A stretch of 64,000 nucleotides of DNA from Mycobacterium sp. (GCA_026393245.1 JAPLAO010000141.1:32580-96579); one strand, 5' to 3'; positions 21,353 through 32,841 are shown, counted from the stretch's first letter. The notes: generated by a model not told the origin, from the sequence alone. Made by a program: numbers and translations.

Positions 21353-22543
21353 GTGAATGTTGGTGCGGCGGCACCGTGGGTCACCGTCGCGGTGCTGGTG
21401 GGACTTGCACTGGGCGCTGCTGTGGGCACGTCGCTCACCCGTGGCCGCAAGCACGGCCGGTCCACTGCGGGGTTCGGGTCCGATATGACCGTCTCTGATG
21501 TTCTTTCGCGTGCGGTGGCGGCCGCGCCGATCGGGGTGGTCGTGGTAGGTCGTTCACGTGAGGTCGTGCTCAGCAACCAGCGTGCCGCCGATCTGGGTCT
21601 GGTTCGCGAACGGATCCTCGATGATCGGGTCTGGGCCGCCGCGCAGCGCGCATTCGTCACCGACGCGGATGTCGAGATCGATCTGCTCACCCCCGGCGGT
21701 GTCCCCGCCGGTCGCCGCGGACTCTCCGTGCACGGACACGTGCGACTGCTGAACGCCGAGCATCCCCGGCTTGCCGTGGTCTACCTCGACGATCAGTCCG
21801 AACAGGCCCGGATGGAAGCCAGCCGCCGCGATTTCGTGGCCAACGTCAGCCATGAACTCAAGACCCCGGTGGCCGCGCTGGGTGTTCTCGCCGAGGCTCT
21901 TTTGGAGTCCGCCGACGATCCGGAGTCCGCGCAACGGTTCGGACGCACGATGTATACCGAGTCCCAACGGCTCTCCAGCATGATCGGGGAGCTCATCGAA
22001 CTGTCGCGTCTACAGGGCGCTGAACGACTTCCTGATCTGGTGATGGTGGACGTGGATACTGTTGTTCAGGAAGCGATTTCGCGCCACAAGGTGGCCGCCG
22101 ACCGCGCTGATATCAAGGTCAATACCGACGCCCCGACCGGATTCCAGGTGCTGGGTGATCAGCAGTTGCTGGTGACCGCGGTGGCCAACCTCATCTCGAA
22201 TGCGATCGCGTACTCACCGGACGCATCGATGGTGTCGATCAGCCGCCGGCGACGCCGGGACCATATCGAGATCGCCGTGACCGACCGCGGTATCGGGATC
22301 GCGATGGCCGATCAGGGCCGGGTATTCGAACGGTTCTTCCGGGTCGACAAGGCACGCTCCCGTTCCACCGGCGGGACCGGCCTGGGCCTGGCCATCGTCA
22401 AACATGTTGCGGCCAACCACAACGGCAACATCCGGCTGTGGAGCAGGCCCGGTACCGGTTCGACGTTCACCCTTTCCATTCCCGCTTATCCCGATGACGT
22501 TGAGGACGCCGACGACAAGGTCGGCGAAGAGGAGGCGCAATGA
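21353..22543 (+). CDS. senX3: Sensor histidine kinase
   Basis: PAS-like region, [38 protein letters not shown]; directly upstream of the response regulator. Confidence 0.94.
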   Translation: MNVGAAAPWVTVAVLVGLALGAAVGTSLTRGRKHGRSTAGFGSDMTVSDVLSRAVAAAPIGVVVVGRSREVVLSNQRAADLGLVRERILDDRVWAAAQRAFVTDADVEIDLLTPGGVPAGRRGLSVHGHVRLLNAEHPRLAVVYLDDQSEQARMEASRRDFVANVSHELKTPVAALGVLAEALLESADDPESAQRFGRTMYTESQRLSSMIGELIELSRLQGAERLPDLVMVDVDTVVQEAISRHKVAADRADIKVNTDAPTGFQVLGDQQLLVTAVANLISNAIAYSPDASMVSISRRRRRDHIEIAVTDRGIGIAMADQGRVFERFFRVDKARSRSTGGTGLGLAIVKHVAANHNGNIRLWSRPGTGSTFTLSIPAYPDDVEDADDKVGEEEAQ

Positions 22544-23226
22544 TCCGAGTGTTGATCGTCGAGGATGAGGAGTCGCTTGCCGACCCGCTCGCCTATCTGC
22601 TCCGCAAGGAGGGCTTCCATGCCAGCGTGGCGACTGACGGGCCTTCGGCGCTTGCCGAGTTCGACCAGTCCGGCGCTGACATCGTGCTGCTGGACCTGAT
22701 GCTGCCCGGGATGAGCGGCACGGACGTCTGCAAGCAGTTGCGGTCGCGGTCCAGCGTTCCGGTGATCATGCTGACGGCCCGCGACAGTGAGATCGACAAG
22801 GTGCTCGGGCTTGAACTCGGCGCCGACGACTACGTCACCAAGCCTTATTCGGCGCGCGAGTTGATCGCCCGGATCCGGGCCGTGTTGCGCCGCGGGATGG
22901 ACGCTGACGAAGCCGGATTCGGTGAGGCGCTGCTGGAGTCCGGCCCGGTCCGGATGGACGTCGAACGCCATGTTGTCAGCGTGCACGGTGATCATATTGC
23001 CCTGCCGCTCAAGGAGTTCGATCTGCTGGAGTACCTGCTGCGGAACAAGGGCCGGGTTTTGACCCGCGGTCAGCTGATCGACCGGGTGTGGGGCGCTGAC
23101 TACGTCGGCGACACTAAAACCCTGGACGTGCACGTCAAGCGACTGCGATCCAAGATCGAGGGTGATCCGGCGAATCCGGTTCGGTTGATCACCGTGCGCG
23201 GCCTGGGCTACAAGCTCGAGGGCTAG
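22540..23226 (+). CDS. regX3: OmpR/PhoB-family response regulator
   Basis: [45 protein letters not shown], winged-helix C-terminus. Confidence 0.95.
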   Translation: MIRVLIVEDEESLADPLAYLLRKEGFHASVATDGPSALAEFDQSGADIVLLDLMLPGMSGTDVCKQLRSRSSVPVIMLTARDSEIDKVLGLELGADDYVTKPYSARELIARIRAVLRRGMDADEAGFGEALLESGPVRMDVERHVVSVHGDHIALPLKEFDLLEYLLRNKGRVLTRGQLIDRVWGADYVGDTKTLDVHVKRLRSKIEGDPANPVRLITVRGLGYKLEG

Positions 23227-23242
23227 CTGCGGACAGTCAGGT

Positions 23243-24058
23243 CTATCCGGTGCCTGCGGCCCGGGTCGCCGGGTGCACGGCGATCAGCGGAAAACCGCTG
23301 CGCCGTTTGCACATCGCGGCCAGTTCCGCGTAGGCCTTGGCGCCCAGCAATTCGGTGAGTTCGGCGGCGCCTGACTTCCAGACCGGTGTTGAGCCGACGT
23401 GCGCGGCCGGGTCGCCGGTGCAGTACCAGTGCAGGTCCTCGCCGCCCTCGCCCCAGCCGCGCCGGTCGTACTCGGTGATCGTGGTCTTGAGGATCTCGGT
23501 CCCGTCGGGCCGGGTGACCCACTCCTGGCTGCGCCGGATCGGCAGCTGCCAGCACACCTCCGGCTTCATCGTCAGGGGCTCGACGCCGAGTTTGAGTGCC
23601 TTGCTGTGTAATGCGCATCCGATACCGCCATCGAACCCCGGGCGGTTTAGAAAGATGCAGGCGCCCTTGTACTTTCGGGTCCGCAGGTTGGGTTCGTCCT
23701 CGAAGGTGTCCATCTCCAGGTAGCCCTTGCGGCCCATGCCCTTGGACCGGAACTGCCAGTCAGCGTCGGTCAACTTCTCCACCGCGGCGTCGAGGTTGGC
23801 GCGGTCGTCGTCATCGGACAGAAAGGCTCCGTGCGAACAGCATCCGTCGTCGGGACGCCCCTTCACGGTGCCCTGGCAGGCCGCGGTGCCGTAGACGCAC
23901 GTCCAATGCGACAGCAGCCAGGTCAGGTCGGCGGCGATCAGATGTTCGCCGTTTGCGGGGTCATAGAACTCCACCCACTCGCGGGGGAAGTCCAAGTCAA
24001 CTTCGCCGGGGTGCTTGCGTGTCACGACGTCAAAGGTTAGACGATCATCGGTGCTCAC
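23243..24058 (-). CDS. Cys-rich conserved hypothetical protein (Rv0495c-like)
   Basis: [31 protein letters not shown]... [19 protein letters not shown]. Confidence 0.85.
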   Translation of the reverse strand: MSTDDRLTFDVVTRKHPGEVDLDFPREWVEFYDPANGEHLIAADLTWLLSHWTCVYGTAACQGTVKGRPDDGCCSHGAFLSDDDDRANLDAAVEKLTDADWQFRSKGMGRKGYLEMDTFEDEPNLRTRKYKGACIFLNRPGFDGGIGCALHSKALKLGVEPLTMKPEVCWQLPIRRSQEWVTRPDGTEILKTTITEYDRRGWGEGGEDLHWYCTGDPAAHVGSTPVWKSGAAELTELLGAKAYAELAAMCKRRSGFPLIAVHPATRAAGTG

Positions 24059-24099
24059 GCCTCCCGCTGGTTGGTACTCCCGCCCGCTAGGTTGGTGGG

Positions 24100-25086
24100 G
24101 TGCGATTGGGTGTCCTTGATGTCGGCAGCAACACGGTCCATCTTCTGGTGGTTGATGCGCACCGCGGTGGGCACCCGACGCCGATGAGTTCGACCAAGTC
24201 GTCCCTTCGCCTGGCCGAGTCGATCGACGAATCCGGCAAGCTCACCCGGCGCGGTGCCGACAAGCTCGTCGAGACCGTCGACGAGTTCGCCCGGATCGCC
24301 ACCAGTTCGGGCTGTGCGGACCTGATGGCGTTTGCGACCTCCGCGGTGCGCGACGCGAAGAACTCCGATGAGGTGCTGGCCCGGGTTAGGTCGCAGACCG
24401 GGGTGGATCTGCAGGTGCTCACCGGGGTCGACGAGTCTCGGCTCACGTTCCTGGCGGTGCGGCGGTGGTACGGCTGGAGTGCGGGGCGCATCATCAACCT
24501 CGACATCGGCGGCGGGTCGCTTGAGTTGTCCACCGGAGTCGACGAGGCGCCCGATATCGCGTTGTCCCTGCCGCTGGGCGCGGGCCGGCTCACCAGGGAA
24601 TGGCTACCTGATGACCCGCCGGGGCGCCGACGGGTGGCGATGCTGCGGGAGTGGCTTGATACCGAACTAGTCCAGGCCGGGAAGTCCGTGCTGGAGGCCG
24701 GCCCACCTGACCTCGCCGTGGGTAGCTCGAAGACGTTCCGCTCGCTGGCCCGGCTGACCGGTGCCGCGCCCTCGGCGGCAGGCCCCCGGGCCAAGCGGAC
24801 CCTGACCGCCAATGGCCTGCGTCAGCTCATAGCCTTTATCTCTAGGATGACGACGGCAGATCGTGCCGAGCTGGAGGGAGTGAGTGCCGAGCGGGCGCCG
24901 CAAATTGTGGCCGGCGCCCTAGTGGCCGAGGCGAGTATGCGAGCGATGTCGTTGGAATCGGTGGACATCTGTCCCTGGGCGCTGCGCGAGGGTGTGATTC
25001 TGCGCCGGCTCGACAGCCAGACCGATGGAACCGCATTGGTGGAGACCTCGGTGCGGCATGCCCGATCGAGAGGCGAGAAGCGATGA
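24100..25086 (+). CDS. ppx: Exopolyphosphatase / Ppx-GppA phosphatase family
   Basis: [35 protein letters not shown]; Rv0496 position. Confidence 0.92.
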   Translation: MRLGVLDVGSNTVHLLVVDAHRGGHPTPMSSTKSSLRLAESIDESGKLTRRGADKLVETVDEFARIATSSGCADLMAFATSAVRDAKNSDEVLARVRSQTGVDLQVLTGVDESRLTFLAVRRWYGWSAGRIINLDIGGGSLELSTGVDEAPDIALSLPLGAGRLTREWLPDDPPGRRRVAMLREWLDTELVQAGKSVLEAGPPDLAVGSSKTFRSLARLTGAAPSAAGPRAKRTLTANGLRQLIAFISRMTTADRAELEGVSAERAPQIVAGALVAEASMRAMSLESVDICPWALREGVILRRLDSQTDGTALVETSVRHARSRGEKR

Positions 25087-26060
25087 GCCCGTCAGGCGAC
25101 AGCACCCGACCGATCTCGGTGGCGGAGCTGCTGGCGCGCAATGGAACTATCGGCGCGCCACCGGTCAGTGGACGACGGCACCGGCGGCGCGGCAATGATC
25201 AGTCCGTAACGGTGGCCGAGCTGACCGGGGAGATTCCGGTCATCCGTGCCACCGAAGTTCCGGTTGCGTCCGAGGCCACCGAGGAACCTGTCTACGAGGA
25301 ACCTGTCTACGAGGAACCTGTAGCCGAGGAACCGGCATCGGCCGAGGAACTGGTCTATGCGGAACCGGTTGCCGAGGAACCGGCATCGGCCGAGACCGTA
25401 GTGGTCTACCCCGACGACAGCATCTACACCGACTACACCGACTACACCGAACCGGCGTCGGTGGCGGGGTCCCCGCCGCTGTCCAGCGCGCCGCTGCCGA
25501 GCCGCGAGCGTGGACTTGAACTCAGTCACGATCCGCGGCCACAGCGCCGCTCCTCGGGCGCCGAGCAGATGACCTACGACCCGGTCGATCAGTCGGTGGA
25601 TCTGGTCGGCCTTGTCGACGATCAGGCCGAGGTCGCCGAGGAACTGCGCTCGTATCTGCAGTCATCGGGCGGCACCCTGTTCAGCGGTGAGACCGTCGCC
25701 GACGACCTTGCTCGCCGTGGCGTCATCGAGGTCGACGATGATCTCCCCGGTGCCGGTCGGGTCACGGCCACCCCGGCCCGGCTCCGCGAGGCCCCCCTGA
25801 CCGCCCTGCGGCACGGCCTGGTGGCGGTTGCGCAGTCGGTTCTGGCAGTGGTTTTCGGCGCGGGATTGTTCCTCGGCTTCGATCAGCTTTGGCGGTGGAA
25901 TAACATTGCGGCGCTGGTGCTTTCGGTTCTGGTAATCCTTGGTTTGGTGGTAGCGGTCCGAGCGGTCCGAAAGACTGAGGACATTGCCAGCACCTTGATC
26001 GCGGTTGCGGTGGGCGCGTTGGTCACGCTCGGTCCGTTGGCCCTCCTTCAGTCGACCTGA
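25083..26060 (+). CDS. Membrane protein with acidic repeat region (Rv0497-like)
   Basis: 325 aa; EEPVYEEPVYEEPVAEEPASAEE repeats, C-terminal TM helices. Confidence 0.78.
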   Translation: MSPSGDSTRPISVAELLARNGTIGAPPVSGRRHRRRGNDQSVTVAELTGEIPVIRATEVPVASEATEEPVYEEPVYEEPVAEEPASAEELVYAEPVAEEPASAETVVVYPDDSIYTDYTDYTEPASVAGSPPLSSAPLPSRERGLELSHDPRPQRRSSGAEQMTYDPVDQSVDLVGLVDDQAEVAEELRSYLQSSGGTLFSGETVADDLARRGVIEVDDDLPGAGRVTATPARLREAPLTALRHGLVAVAQSVLAVVFGAGLFLGFDQLWRWNNIAALVLSVLVILGLVVAVRAVRKTEDIASTLIAVAVGALVTLGPLALLQST

Positions 26061-26067
26061 CTCGGCA

Positions 26068-26913
26068 GTGCGCCCCGCTATCAAGGTCGGTCTCTCGACG
26101 GCTTCGGTCTATCCCCTGCGGACCGAAGCCGCGTTTGAAGCCGCCGCCGAGTTGGGCTACGACGGTGTTGAGTTGATGGTCTGGGCAGAAACGGTCAGCC
26201 AGGATATGGGCGCCATCTCGCAGTTGTCCCGCCGGTACAACATTCCGGTGCTCTCGATCCATGCACCGTGCCTGTTGATCTCGCAACGGGTGTGGGGAGC
26301 CGACCCGATCCCGAAACTCAACCGAAGCGTTCAAGCCGCCGAGCGACTCGGTGCGCAGACCGTCGTCGTGCACCCGCCGTTTCGGTGGCAGCGGCGTTAC
26401 GCCGAGGGCTTCAGCGAGCAGGTGGCCTGGCTTGAGGAACGCAGCGATGTACACGTCGCGGTGGAGAACATGTTCCCGTTTCGGGCCGACCGGTTCTTCG
26501 GATCGGGCCTGCCCTCGATCGAGCGCATGCGCCGCCGCGGCGGGAGCCCGGGCGCGGGCGTTTCGGCGTTCGCACCGTCCTATGACCCACTGGACGGAAA
26601 CCACGCGCACTACACCCTGGACCTGTCCCACACCGCGACGGCGGGTACCGATGCGCTGGATTTGGCCCGCCGGATGGGGTCGGGCCTGGTTCATCTGCAC
26701 CTGTGCGACGGCAACGGTGCGGCCACCGATGAGCATCTGGTGCCCGGCCGTGGCACCCAACCGACCGCCGAGGTGTGTCAGATGCTGGCCGGCAGTGATT
26801 TCACCGGTCATGTGATCCTCGAGGTGACCACGTCCGCGGCGCGCAACAAAGCCGAACGTGATGCCATGCTGACCGAGTCGCTACAGTTCGCCCGCACGCA
26901 CCTGCTGCGCTGA
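26068..26913 (+). CDS. Sugar phosphate isomerase/epimerase (AP endonuclease family 2; Rv0498-like)
   Basis: VRPAIKVGLSTASVYPLRTEAAFEAAAELGYDGVELMVW; GLVHLHLCDGNGAATDEHLVPGRG. Confidence 0.87.
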   Translation: MRPAIKVGLSTASVYPLRTEAAFEAAAELGYDGVELMVWAETVSQDMGAISQLSRRYNIPVLSIHAPCLLISQRVWGADPIPKLNRSVQAAERLGAQTVVVHPPFRWQRRYAEGFSEQVAWLEERSDVHVAVENMFPFRADRFFGSGLPSIERMRRRGGSPGAGVSAFAPSYDPLDGNHAHYTLDLSHTATAGTDALDLARRMGSGLVHLHLCDGNGAATDEHLVPGRGTQPTAEVCQMLAGSDFTGHVILEVTTSAARNKAERDAMLTESLQFARTHLLR

Positions 26914-26922
26914 AAGGCTCTC

Positions 26923-27762
26923 ATGAGTTCGATGACGGTCCCGCTGTTTTCCGATGCGATGATCCTGCGTCCGGTCGATCACCGGCCCGGTGAGTTTGAC
27001 GGAAATCTCAACGAGCACTGGACAATCGGGCCGAAGGTTCACGGTGGGGTGATGGTCGCCCTGTGCGCCAAGGCCGCTCGGGAGGCCTACCGCGCGTCGG
27101 CGGCCGACGGGGGATCGCAGGCCGCTGCGCCGGTCGCGGTGTCGGTCAACTTTCTGTCCGCACCCGATCCCGGCCCGGTGCGCGTAGTCACGACCACGCG
27201 CAAGCGGGGCCGCCGGATCGGGCTGATGGATGTCGAACTGGTTTCCTCCGACCGCGCCTGCGTGCACGCGGTGGTAACGCTCGGCGATCCCGAACACGAC
27301 GCGGCGCCGCTCATGTCGGATAACCCGGTGACGGCGCTGATGGGTCCGGAACCGCCAGCCGACGTCGGGCCGATCGGACCCGGCCATCCCGGCGCGGAGA
27401 TCAATAACATTGCCCGGGGCGCTGTGATCCACCCCTATGTGGTGGAGTCCGTCGCATCGGACCAGGCCCCGGTTTTCATGACCTGGGTTCGGCCCAGACA
27501 GGAGCGGGTCGACGAATTGTTCGCGCTCATGTGCAGTGACATTTCACTACCGGTGTCCTATGCCGTCGGCCGCCGAGGCTGGGCGCCCACCGTGCAACTG
27601 ACCGCCTACCTGCGCGGGCTGCCGGCTGACGGCTGGCTGCGGGTGGTGTGCACCGCCACTCAGATCGGACAGGACTGGTTCGACGAGGATCACACGGTCG
27701 TCGATAGCGCTGGGCGGATCATCGTGCAATCCCGGCAGCTGGCGCTGGTACCGGGTCGGTAG
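26923..27762 (+). CDS. Acyl-CoA thioesterase-like hotdog-fold protein (Rv0499-like)
   Basis: HWTIGPKVHGGVMVALCAKAARE; C-terminal QDWFDEDHTVVDSAGRIIVQSRQLALVP. Confidence 0.82.
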   Translation: MSSMTVPLFSDAMILRPVDHRPGEFDGNLNEHWTIGPKVHGGVMVALCAKAAREAYRASAADGGSQAAAPVAVSVNFLSAPDPGPVRVVTTTRKRGRRIGLMDVELVSSDRACVHAVVTLGDPEHDAAPLMSDNPVTALMGPEPPADVGPIGPGHPGAEINNIARGAVIHPYVVESVASDQAPVFMTWVRPRQERVDELFALMCSDISLPVSYAVGRRGWAPTVQLTAYLRGLPADGWLRVVCTATQIGQDWFDEDHTVVDSAGRIIVQSRQLALVPGR

Positions 27763-27773
27763 GGTTTTCCACC

Positions 27774-28634
27774 ATGGCCAGAATCGCGATTATCGGTGGT
27801 GGCAACATGGGCGAGGCGCTGCTCGCCGGGTTGATTCGGGCCGGGTGTCCGGTCCGCGAACTGGTGCTGTCCGAGAAGGTGCCCGAGCGGGCCGAACATC
27901 TGGCACAGACATATTCGGTACGGGTCGCACCGATGGCGGAAGCGGTGGAGAACGCCGCGTTCGTGATTGTTGCGGTCAAGCCCGCCGACGCCGAATCGGT
28001 GGTCGTCGAGATCGCAACCGCCGCGGGCGGAGCCGAGAGTGATGCCGTCGAGCAGGTGTTGGTCAGTGTCGTCGCGGGTGTCACGACTGCGTTCTACGAG
28101 GCACATCTGCCTGCCGGATACCCGGTGATCCGGGTCATGCCCAACGCGCCGGCTCTGGTCGGCGCCGGTATCACGGCGTTGGCCCGGGGCCGGTTCGCCA
28201 CCTCCGCGCAGCTGTCGGAGGCGGCGCAGTTGTTTTCCGGTGTCGGTGGTGTGCTGACGGTCTCGGAGGCCCAAATCGATGCGGTGACGGCGGTGTCGGG
28301 TTCGGGGCCGGCCTACTTCTTCCTGTTCCTCGAGGCGCTGATCGATGCCGCCGTCGCCAGCGGCCTGAGCCGCGCCGTGGCCACCGAATTGGCGGTGCAG
28401 ACCATGGCGGGCTCGGTGGCGATGCTGGTGGAGCGCTCCGAGGGCGGCGGCGCCGGTGCGCCGGGCCGGCCCGACACCACTGCCGCCGAGTTGCGCGCGA
28501 TGGTCACGTCGCCCGGCGGTACAACTGCTGCTGGGCTGCGGGAACTGGAGCGCGGTGGGGTACGCGCGGCCGTCGCCGCCGCCGTCGAAGCCGCAAAAAC
28601 CCGCTCTGAGCAGCTCGGAATTACATCAGAGTAG
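27774..28634 (+). CDS. proC: Pyrroline-5-carboxylate reductase
   Basis: IAIIGGGNMGEALLAGLIRAG; VSGSGPAYFFLFLEALIDA; TSPGGTTAAGLRELE. Confidence 0.95.
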   Translation: MARIAIIGGGNMGEALLAGLIRAGCPVRELVLSEKVPERAEHLAQTYSVRVAPMAEAVENAAFVIVAVKPADAESVVVEIATAAGGAESDAVEQVLVSVVAGVTTAFYEAHLPAGYPVIRVMPNAPALVGAGITALARGRFATSAQLSEAAQLFSGVGGVLTVSEAQIDAVTAVSGSGPAYFFLFLEALIDAAVASGLSRAVATELAVQTMAGSVAMLVERSEGGGAGAPGRPDTTAAELRAMVTSPGGTTAAGLRELERGGVRAAVAAAVEAAKTRSEQLGITSE

Positions 28635-28771
28635 TTCACGTCTTTTTCAACTAATTAGCCAACACCCGTCGCAGGAACCCCATTGGCCACGCTATTGTCC
28701 TCCTGTATGCGCGCGTGGAGCCAGCGGTGGGGAAGCCGCTGGAACGCCCGTGCCTGACGGAATGGGTAGCG

Positions 28772-29011
28772 ATGACGTCTATGAACGGTAAGCCGGCGCG
28801 TGATGCCGGTGCGGCTGACGGCCAAGCGGTCACCAGAACGCAATTCCTCACCGTCGCCGAGGTGGCCGCGCTGATGCGGGTCAGCAAGATGACGGTGTAC
28901 CGCCTGGTGCACAACGGCGAACTGCCCGCTGTGCGGGTCGGACGCTCGTTCCGGGTTCACGCCAAGGCCGTCCACGACCTGTTGGAGACGTCGTACTTCG
29001 ACGCCGGCTAA
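28772..29011 (+). CDS. Excisionase-family helix-turn-helix DNA-binding protein (Rv0500A-like)
   Basis: FLTVAEVAALMRVSKMTVYRLVHNGELPAVRVGRSFRVHAKAVHDLLETSYFDAG. Confidence 0.9.
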   Translation: MTSMNGKPARDAGAADGQAVTRTQFLTVAEVAALMRVSKMTVYRLVHNGELPAVRVGRSFRVHAKAVHDLLETSYFDAG

Positions 29012-29146
29012 CACCGCCCCGCCCATCGGCGGTTTGCCGCCCCGCCCATAGCCGGTTTTCGTTCCCACAGCCGCTTGGGTAAGGTGGCGGAGACACAGAC
29101 AGGCCCGGTGTGAAGCGGGCGATGGGTACTTGAGGTAGCGGAGTTC

Positions 29147-29248
29147 ATGGGTTCAGTCATCAAGAAGCGGCGCAAGCGCATGTCCAAGAAGAAGCATCGC
29201 AAGTTGCTGCGTCGAACCCGGGTCCAGCGCAGAAAACTCGGCAAGTAG
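29147..29248 (+). CDS. 33-aa AURKAIP1/COX24-domain protein, mycobacterial ribosomal protein bS22 (Rv0500B-like)
   Basis: ATG at 29147: [33 protein letters not shown]; matches the conserved actinobacterial bS22 sequence. Too short to appear in the ORF track. Confidence 0.93.
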
Positions 29249-29314
29249 CCGCTAGGGCGGCTATGTCCGTCCTCTCACCGCGCTATCGGCAGTATCGGCC
29301 GATAGGCTGTTGCC

Positions 29315-30358
29315 ATGGATTACCCCAGGGTGGTTCTGGTCACCGGCGCCTGCAGATTCCTCGGCGGCTATCTCACCGCACGGCTGGTACAGAACCCGTC
29401 GATCGAGCACGTCATCGCCGTTGACGCGATCGCACCGAGCAAGGATCTGAAGCGGCGGATGGGCCGGGCCGAGTTCGTCCGCGCCGACATCCGAAATCCG
29501 TTCATCGCCAAGGTGATCCGCAATAGTGATGTCGACACCGTGGTGCACGCGGCGGCCGCCTCGTACGTGCCGCGATCGGGTGGACGCGCCACCCTCAAGG
29601 AACTGAACGTCATGGGCGCCATGCAGTTGTTCGCGGCATGTCAGAAGGCGCCGTCGGTGCGGCGGGTCGTCCTGAAGTCCACCTCGGAGGTTTACGGCTC
29701 GAATCCGCACGACCCGGTGGTTCACACCGAGGATGGCAGCAGCAAGCGTCCGCCCCGGGAAGGCTTCGCCCGCGACAGCGTCGACATCGAGGGCTATGCG
29801 CGGGGGCTGGGCCGCCGCCGACCCGATATCGCGGTCACCATTCTGCGGCTGGCCAACATGATCGGCCCGGCGATGGACACCACCCTGGCCCGTTACCTGG
29901 CGGGTCCGGTGGTTCCCACGGTGTTCGGCCATGACGCTCGGTTGCAATTGCTGCATGAGCAGGACGCCCTGGGCGCATTGGAACGGGCCACGATGGCCGG
30001 TGTGGCGGGCACCTTCAACATTGGCGCCAACGGCATCATCATGATGTCCCAGGCGATTCGTCGAGCCGGCCGGTTGGCGTTGCCGCTGCCGACCTTCGGG
30101 GTCGGGGTGGTGGACTCGGTGCGCAGGGCGACGATGAACAGCGAGGTCAATCGCGATCAGCTGGCCTATTTCAGCTTCGGCCGCGCGATGGACACCACCC
30201 GTATGCGTTCCGAATTGGGCTTCGAGCCGAGGTGGACGACCCTGGAGGCGTTCGACGACTTCGTTCGCGGCCGCGGACTTACCCCGATCATCTCCCCGCA
30301 GTGGGTAAGCTCAGCGGAGGGTCGCATGCTTGCGGCGGCCCAGAGGTGGGGGAGGTGA
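29315..30358 (+). CDS. galE2: NAD-dependent epimerase/dehydratase (Rv0501-like)
   Basis: VLVTGACRFLGGYLTARLVQ Rossmann; Rv0501 position. Confidence 0.86.
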   Translation: MDYPRVVLVTGACRFLGGYLTARLVQNPSIEHVIAVDAIAPSKDLKRRMGRAEFVRADIRNPFIAKVIRNSDVDTVVHAAAASYVPRSGGRATLKELNVMGAMQLFAACQKAPSVRRVVLKSTSEVYGSNPHDPVVHTEDGSSKRPPREGFARDSVDIEGYARGLGRRRPDIAVTILRLANMIGPAMDTTLARYLAGPVVPTVFGHDARLQLLHEQDALGALERATMAGVAGTFNIGANGIIMMSQAIRRAGRLALPLPTFGVGVVDSVRRATMNSEVNRDQLAYFSFGRAMDTTRMRSELGFEPRWTTLEAFDDFVRGRGLTPIISPQWVSSAEGRMLAAAQRWGR

Positions 30359-31407
30359 CTGACGTGGCCGGAGACTCGAAGGCCAAAGTCATTCCGCTGC
30401 ATGGAAATCCGAGCCGCACCGGTGCGCGCGGATCGCAGCGCGGCACTGCGTCCAAAAGGCACCCCTCGGCATTGCCGAAACCGCCGACCGGCACCCCCGA
30501 GGAAATAGAAGCCGTCATCCGTGAGTTCGAACAGCGGCGCGCCGGCGCGTCCGAATCGGCGACGGGTGATCTCTCCGAGCGGATTGCGGCGTTCGCCGAC
30601 TTCATCCGGAAAAGGTTGACCGGGGACTACAGCGTCGACGAATTCGGTTTCGATCCCCAGTACAACGATGCGGTCGTGTTGCCCGTACTGCGGTTCTTCT
30701 ATGACAGGTGGTTCCGCGTCGAGGTCAGCGGTCTGGAAAACCTTCCGGACACCGGTGCGGGCCTGGTGGTGGCCAACCACGCGGGAACGCTTCCGTTCGA
30801 CGGGCCCATGCTGTCGGTTGCGGTGCGCGATCACCACCCGGCGCATCGCGATCTTCGCCTGCTGGCCGCCGACATGGTGTTCGATATGCCGGTCGTCGGC
30901 CCGGTCGCCCGTAAAGCCGGCCACACCATGGCCTGCACCGCCGACGCCAACCGGCTTCTGGCCGGAGGCGAGCTGGCCGCGGTTTTCCCCGAGGGGTACA
31001 AGGGTCTGGGTAAGCCCTTCCGCGATCGCTACAAGCTGCAGCGCTTCGGCCGTGGCGGATTCGTCTCGGCGGCACTGCGCGCCAGGGCGCCGATAGTTCC
31101 GTGCTCGATCGTCGGCTCCGAGGAGATCTACCCCATGCTGGCCGACGTCAAGCTGCTGGCCCGGGTGCTCGGCGTACCGTACTTCCCGATCACGCCGCTG
31201 TTCCCGCTGGCGGGTCCGATTGGTCTGGTGCCGCTGCCGTCGAAATGGCATATCGCCTTCGGCCCACCCATCGACACTGGCGAGTACGACGAGACTGCGG
31301 CCGACGACCCGATGGTCACCTTCGAAATCACCGATCAGGTTCGCGAAACCATTCAGCAGACGCTGTTCACCCTGCTGGGAAAGCGCCGCAACACGTTTCT
31401 CGGCTGA
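30355..31407 (+). CDS. Lysophospholipid acyltransferase family protein (Rv0502-like)
   Basis: VVANHAGTLPFDGPML, VFPEGYKGLGKPFRDRYKLQRFGRGGF. Confidence 0.9.
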   Translation: MTDVAGDSKAKVIPLHGNPSRTGARGSQRGTASKRHPSALPKPPTGTPEEIEAVIREFEQRRAGASESATGDLSERIAAFADFIRKRLTGDYSVDEFGFDPQYNDAVVLPVLRFFYDRWFRVEVSGLENLPDTGAGLVVANHAGTLPFDGPMLSVAVRDHHPAHRDLRLLAADMVFDMPVVGPVARKAGHTMACTADANRLLAGGELAAVFPEGYKGLGKPFRDRYKLQRFGRGGFVSAALRARAPIVPCSIVGSEEIYPMLADVKLLARVLGVPYFPITPLFPLAGPIGLVPLPSKWHIAFGPPIDTGEYDETAADDPMVTFEITDQVRETIQQTLFTLLGKRRNTFLG

Positions 31408-31917
31408 TCAGCCGGCGGCCTTGCGCGCCTGCGCACGCGAGGCGATCGCGGCAACAAGGGCATCGTCCTCGGCCCCGGCCGCCTCACCGATCATGGTCAC
31501 GATCGTCGTCATCACCGGCTTGCCATCGGCGTCGGTGACCTCACTGCGCACCTCACTGATCACGGTGCCGTGCGATTCCAGCACCGAATCGAGCCAGGAG
31601 TCGAAATACAGTTTGTCGCCGGCGAATATCGGGCGGTGGAAGAGGATCTTCTGGTCGCGATGGATGACCCGGGACAGGTTGATGCCGACGTCGAATTGTT
31701 TGAAGATCTCCAACTGCACCTGACGGCCGGCGACGGCGATGAAGGTCAGCGGCGCGACGACATTGGGATAACCGGCGGCCCTGGCCGCCTCCTCGCTGGA
31801 GTGCAGTGGGTCATCGGATTGAACAGCCGCGGCGTACTCGCGGATTTTCTCCCGGCCGACCAGGAAGTAGTCGTGGTACCGGTAGTGGGTCCCGATGATG
31901 TCGCTGGCGAATGACAT
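31408..31917 (-). CDS. MaoC-like (R)-hydratase N-terminal domain protein (Rv0504c/HadA-like)
   Basis: 169 aa; [52 protein letters not shown]. Confidence 0.86.
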   Translation of the reverse strand: MSFASDIIGTHYRYHDYFLVGREKIREYAAAVQSDDPLHSSEEAARAAGYPNVVAPLTFIAVAGRQVQLEIFKQFDVGINLSRVIHRDQKILFHRPIFAGDKLYFDSWLDSVLESHGTVISEVRSEVTDADGKPVMTTIVTMIGEAAGAEDDALVAAIASRAQARKAAG

Positions 31918-31946
31918 TGCGGGAGCTTATCGCGTGCGGGGGTGTA

Positions 31947-32042
31947 GCTCTCGCACTAATCGTGCTCGTGCCGGCGCGACACGGGATCCGATGCGGTCGG
32001 CCCGGCTCTCGCACTAATCGTGCTCGTGCCGGCGCGACACGG
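31947..32042. repeat. 38-bp perfect direct repeat (58-bp offset) at the serB1 3' end including the stop codon
   Basis: gctctcgcactaatcgtgctcgtgccggcgcgacacgg at 31947-31984 and 32005-32042. Confidence 0.95.
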
Positions 32043-32841
32043 CCGCGGCGACGGCACCGCCGACCGCCCCCAACGCGATCGCCGACGGGACGCCGATCCG
32101 GGCGGCTTTGCGTGCGGTGCGGAAATCGCGGATTTCCCAACCCCGTTCGCGGGCCACCTCTCGAAGATCGGCGTCCGGGTTGATCGCGACGGCGGTCCCC
32201 ACCAGCGACAGCATCGGCACGTCGTTGATGCTGTCGGAGTAGGCGGTACACCGTTTCAAATTGAGGCCCTCGCGGATCGCCAGTGCCCGAACCGCGTGCG
32301 CTTTGCCGAGGCCGTGCAGGATGTCCCCGACCAGGCGGCCGGTGAACACTCCATCGACCGATTCGGCGACGGTGCCCAGTGCCCCGGTCAGGCCCAGCCG
32401 CTCGGCGATGGTCGCCGCCAACTCATACGGCGTTGCGGTGACCAGCCAGACCTGTTGCCCGGCATCGAGATGCATCTGCACCAGGGCACGGGTACCGGGC
32501 CAGATCTTGTCGGCGAGGATCTCGTCGTAGATCTCCGAGCCGAGTGTGGCCAACTCGGTGGTCGATCGGCCTTCGATGAACGCCAGTGCCTTGCGGCGGC
32601 CCTCGGCGACGTCGTCGCTGTTCTCCTTGCCGGTCAGCTGGAACTTGGCCTGCGCGTAGATGAACTTCCACACTTCGCCATACCGGAAGTACTTACGCGC
32701 GGCCAGGCCGCGACCGAAGTGCACCAGCGACGATCCCTGCACCAGGGTGTTGTCGACGTCGAAAAAGGCGGCCGCCGTCAGGTCGGCGGGCGGCGGGGTG
32801 GGCACGCCGGGGGGCGTCTGCTCGTCCTCAGAGTCACCCAT
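32014..32841 (-). CDS. serB1: HAD-IB family hydrolase / phosphoserine phosphatase-like
   Basis: [59 protein letters not shown]; internal ATG at 32841 as likely start. Confidence 0.88.
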   Translation of the reverse strand: MGDSEDEQTPPGVPTPPPADLTAAAFFDVDNTLVQGSSLVHFGRGLAARKYFRYGEVWKFIYAQAKFQLTGKENSDDVAEGRRKALAFIEGRSTTELATLGSEIYDEILADKIWPGTRALVQMHLDAGQQVWLVTATPYELAATIAERLGLTGALGTVAESVDGVFTGRLVGDILHGLGKAHAVRALAIREGLNLKRCTAYSDSINDVPMLSLVGTAVAINPDADLREVARERGWEIRDFRTARKAARIGVPSAIALGAVGGAVAAAVSRRHEHD

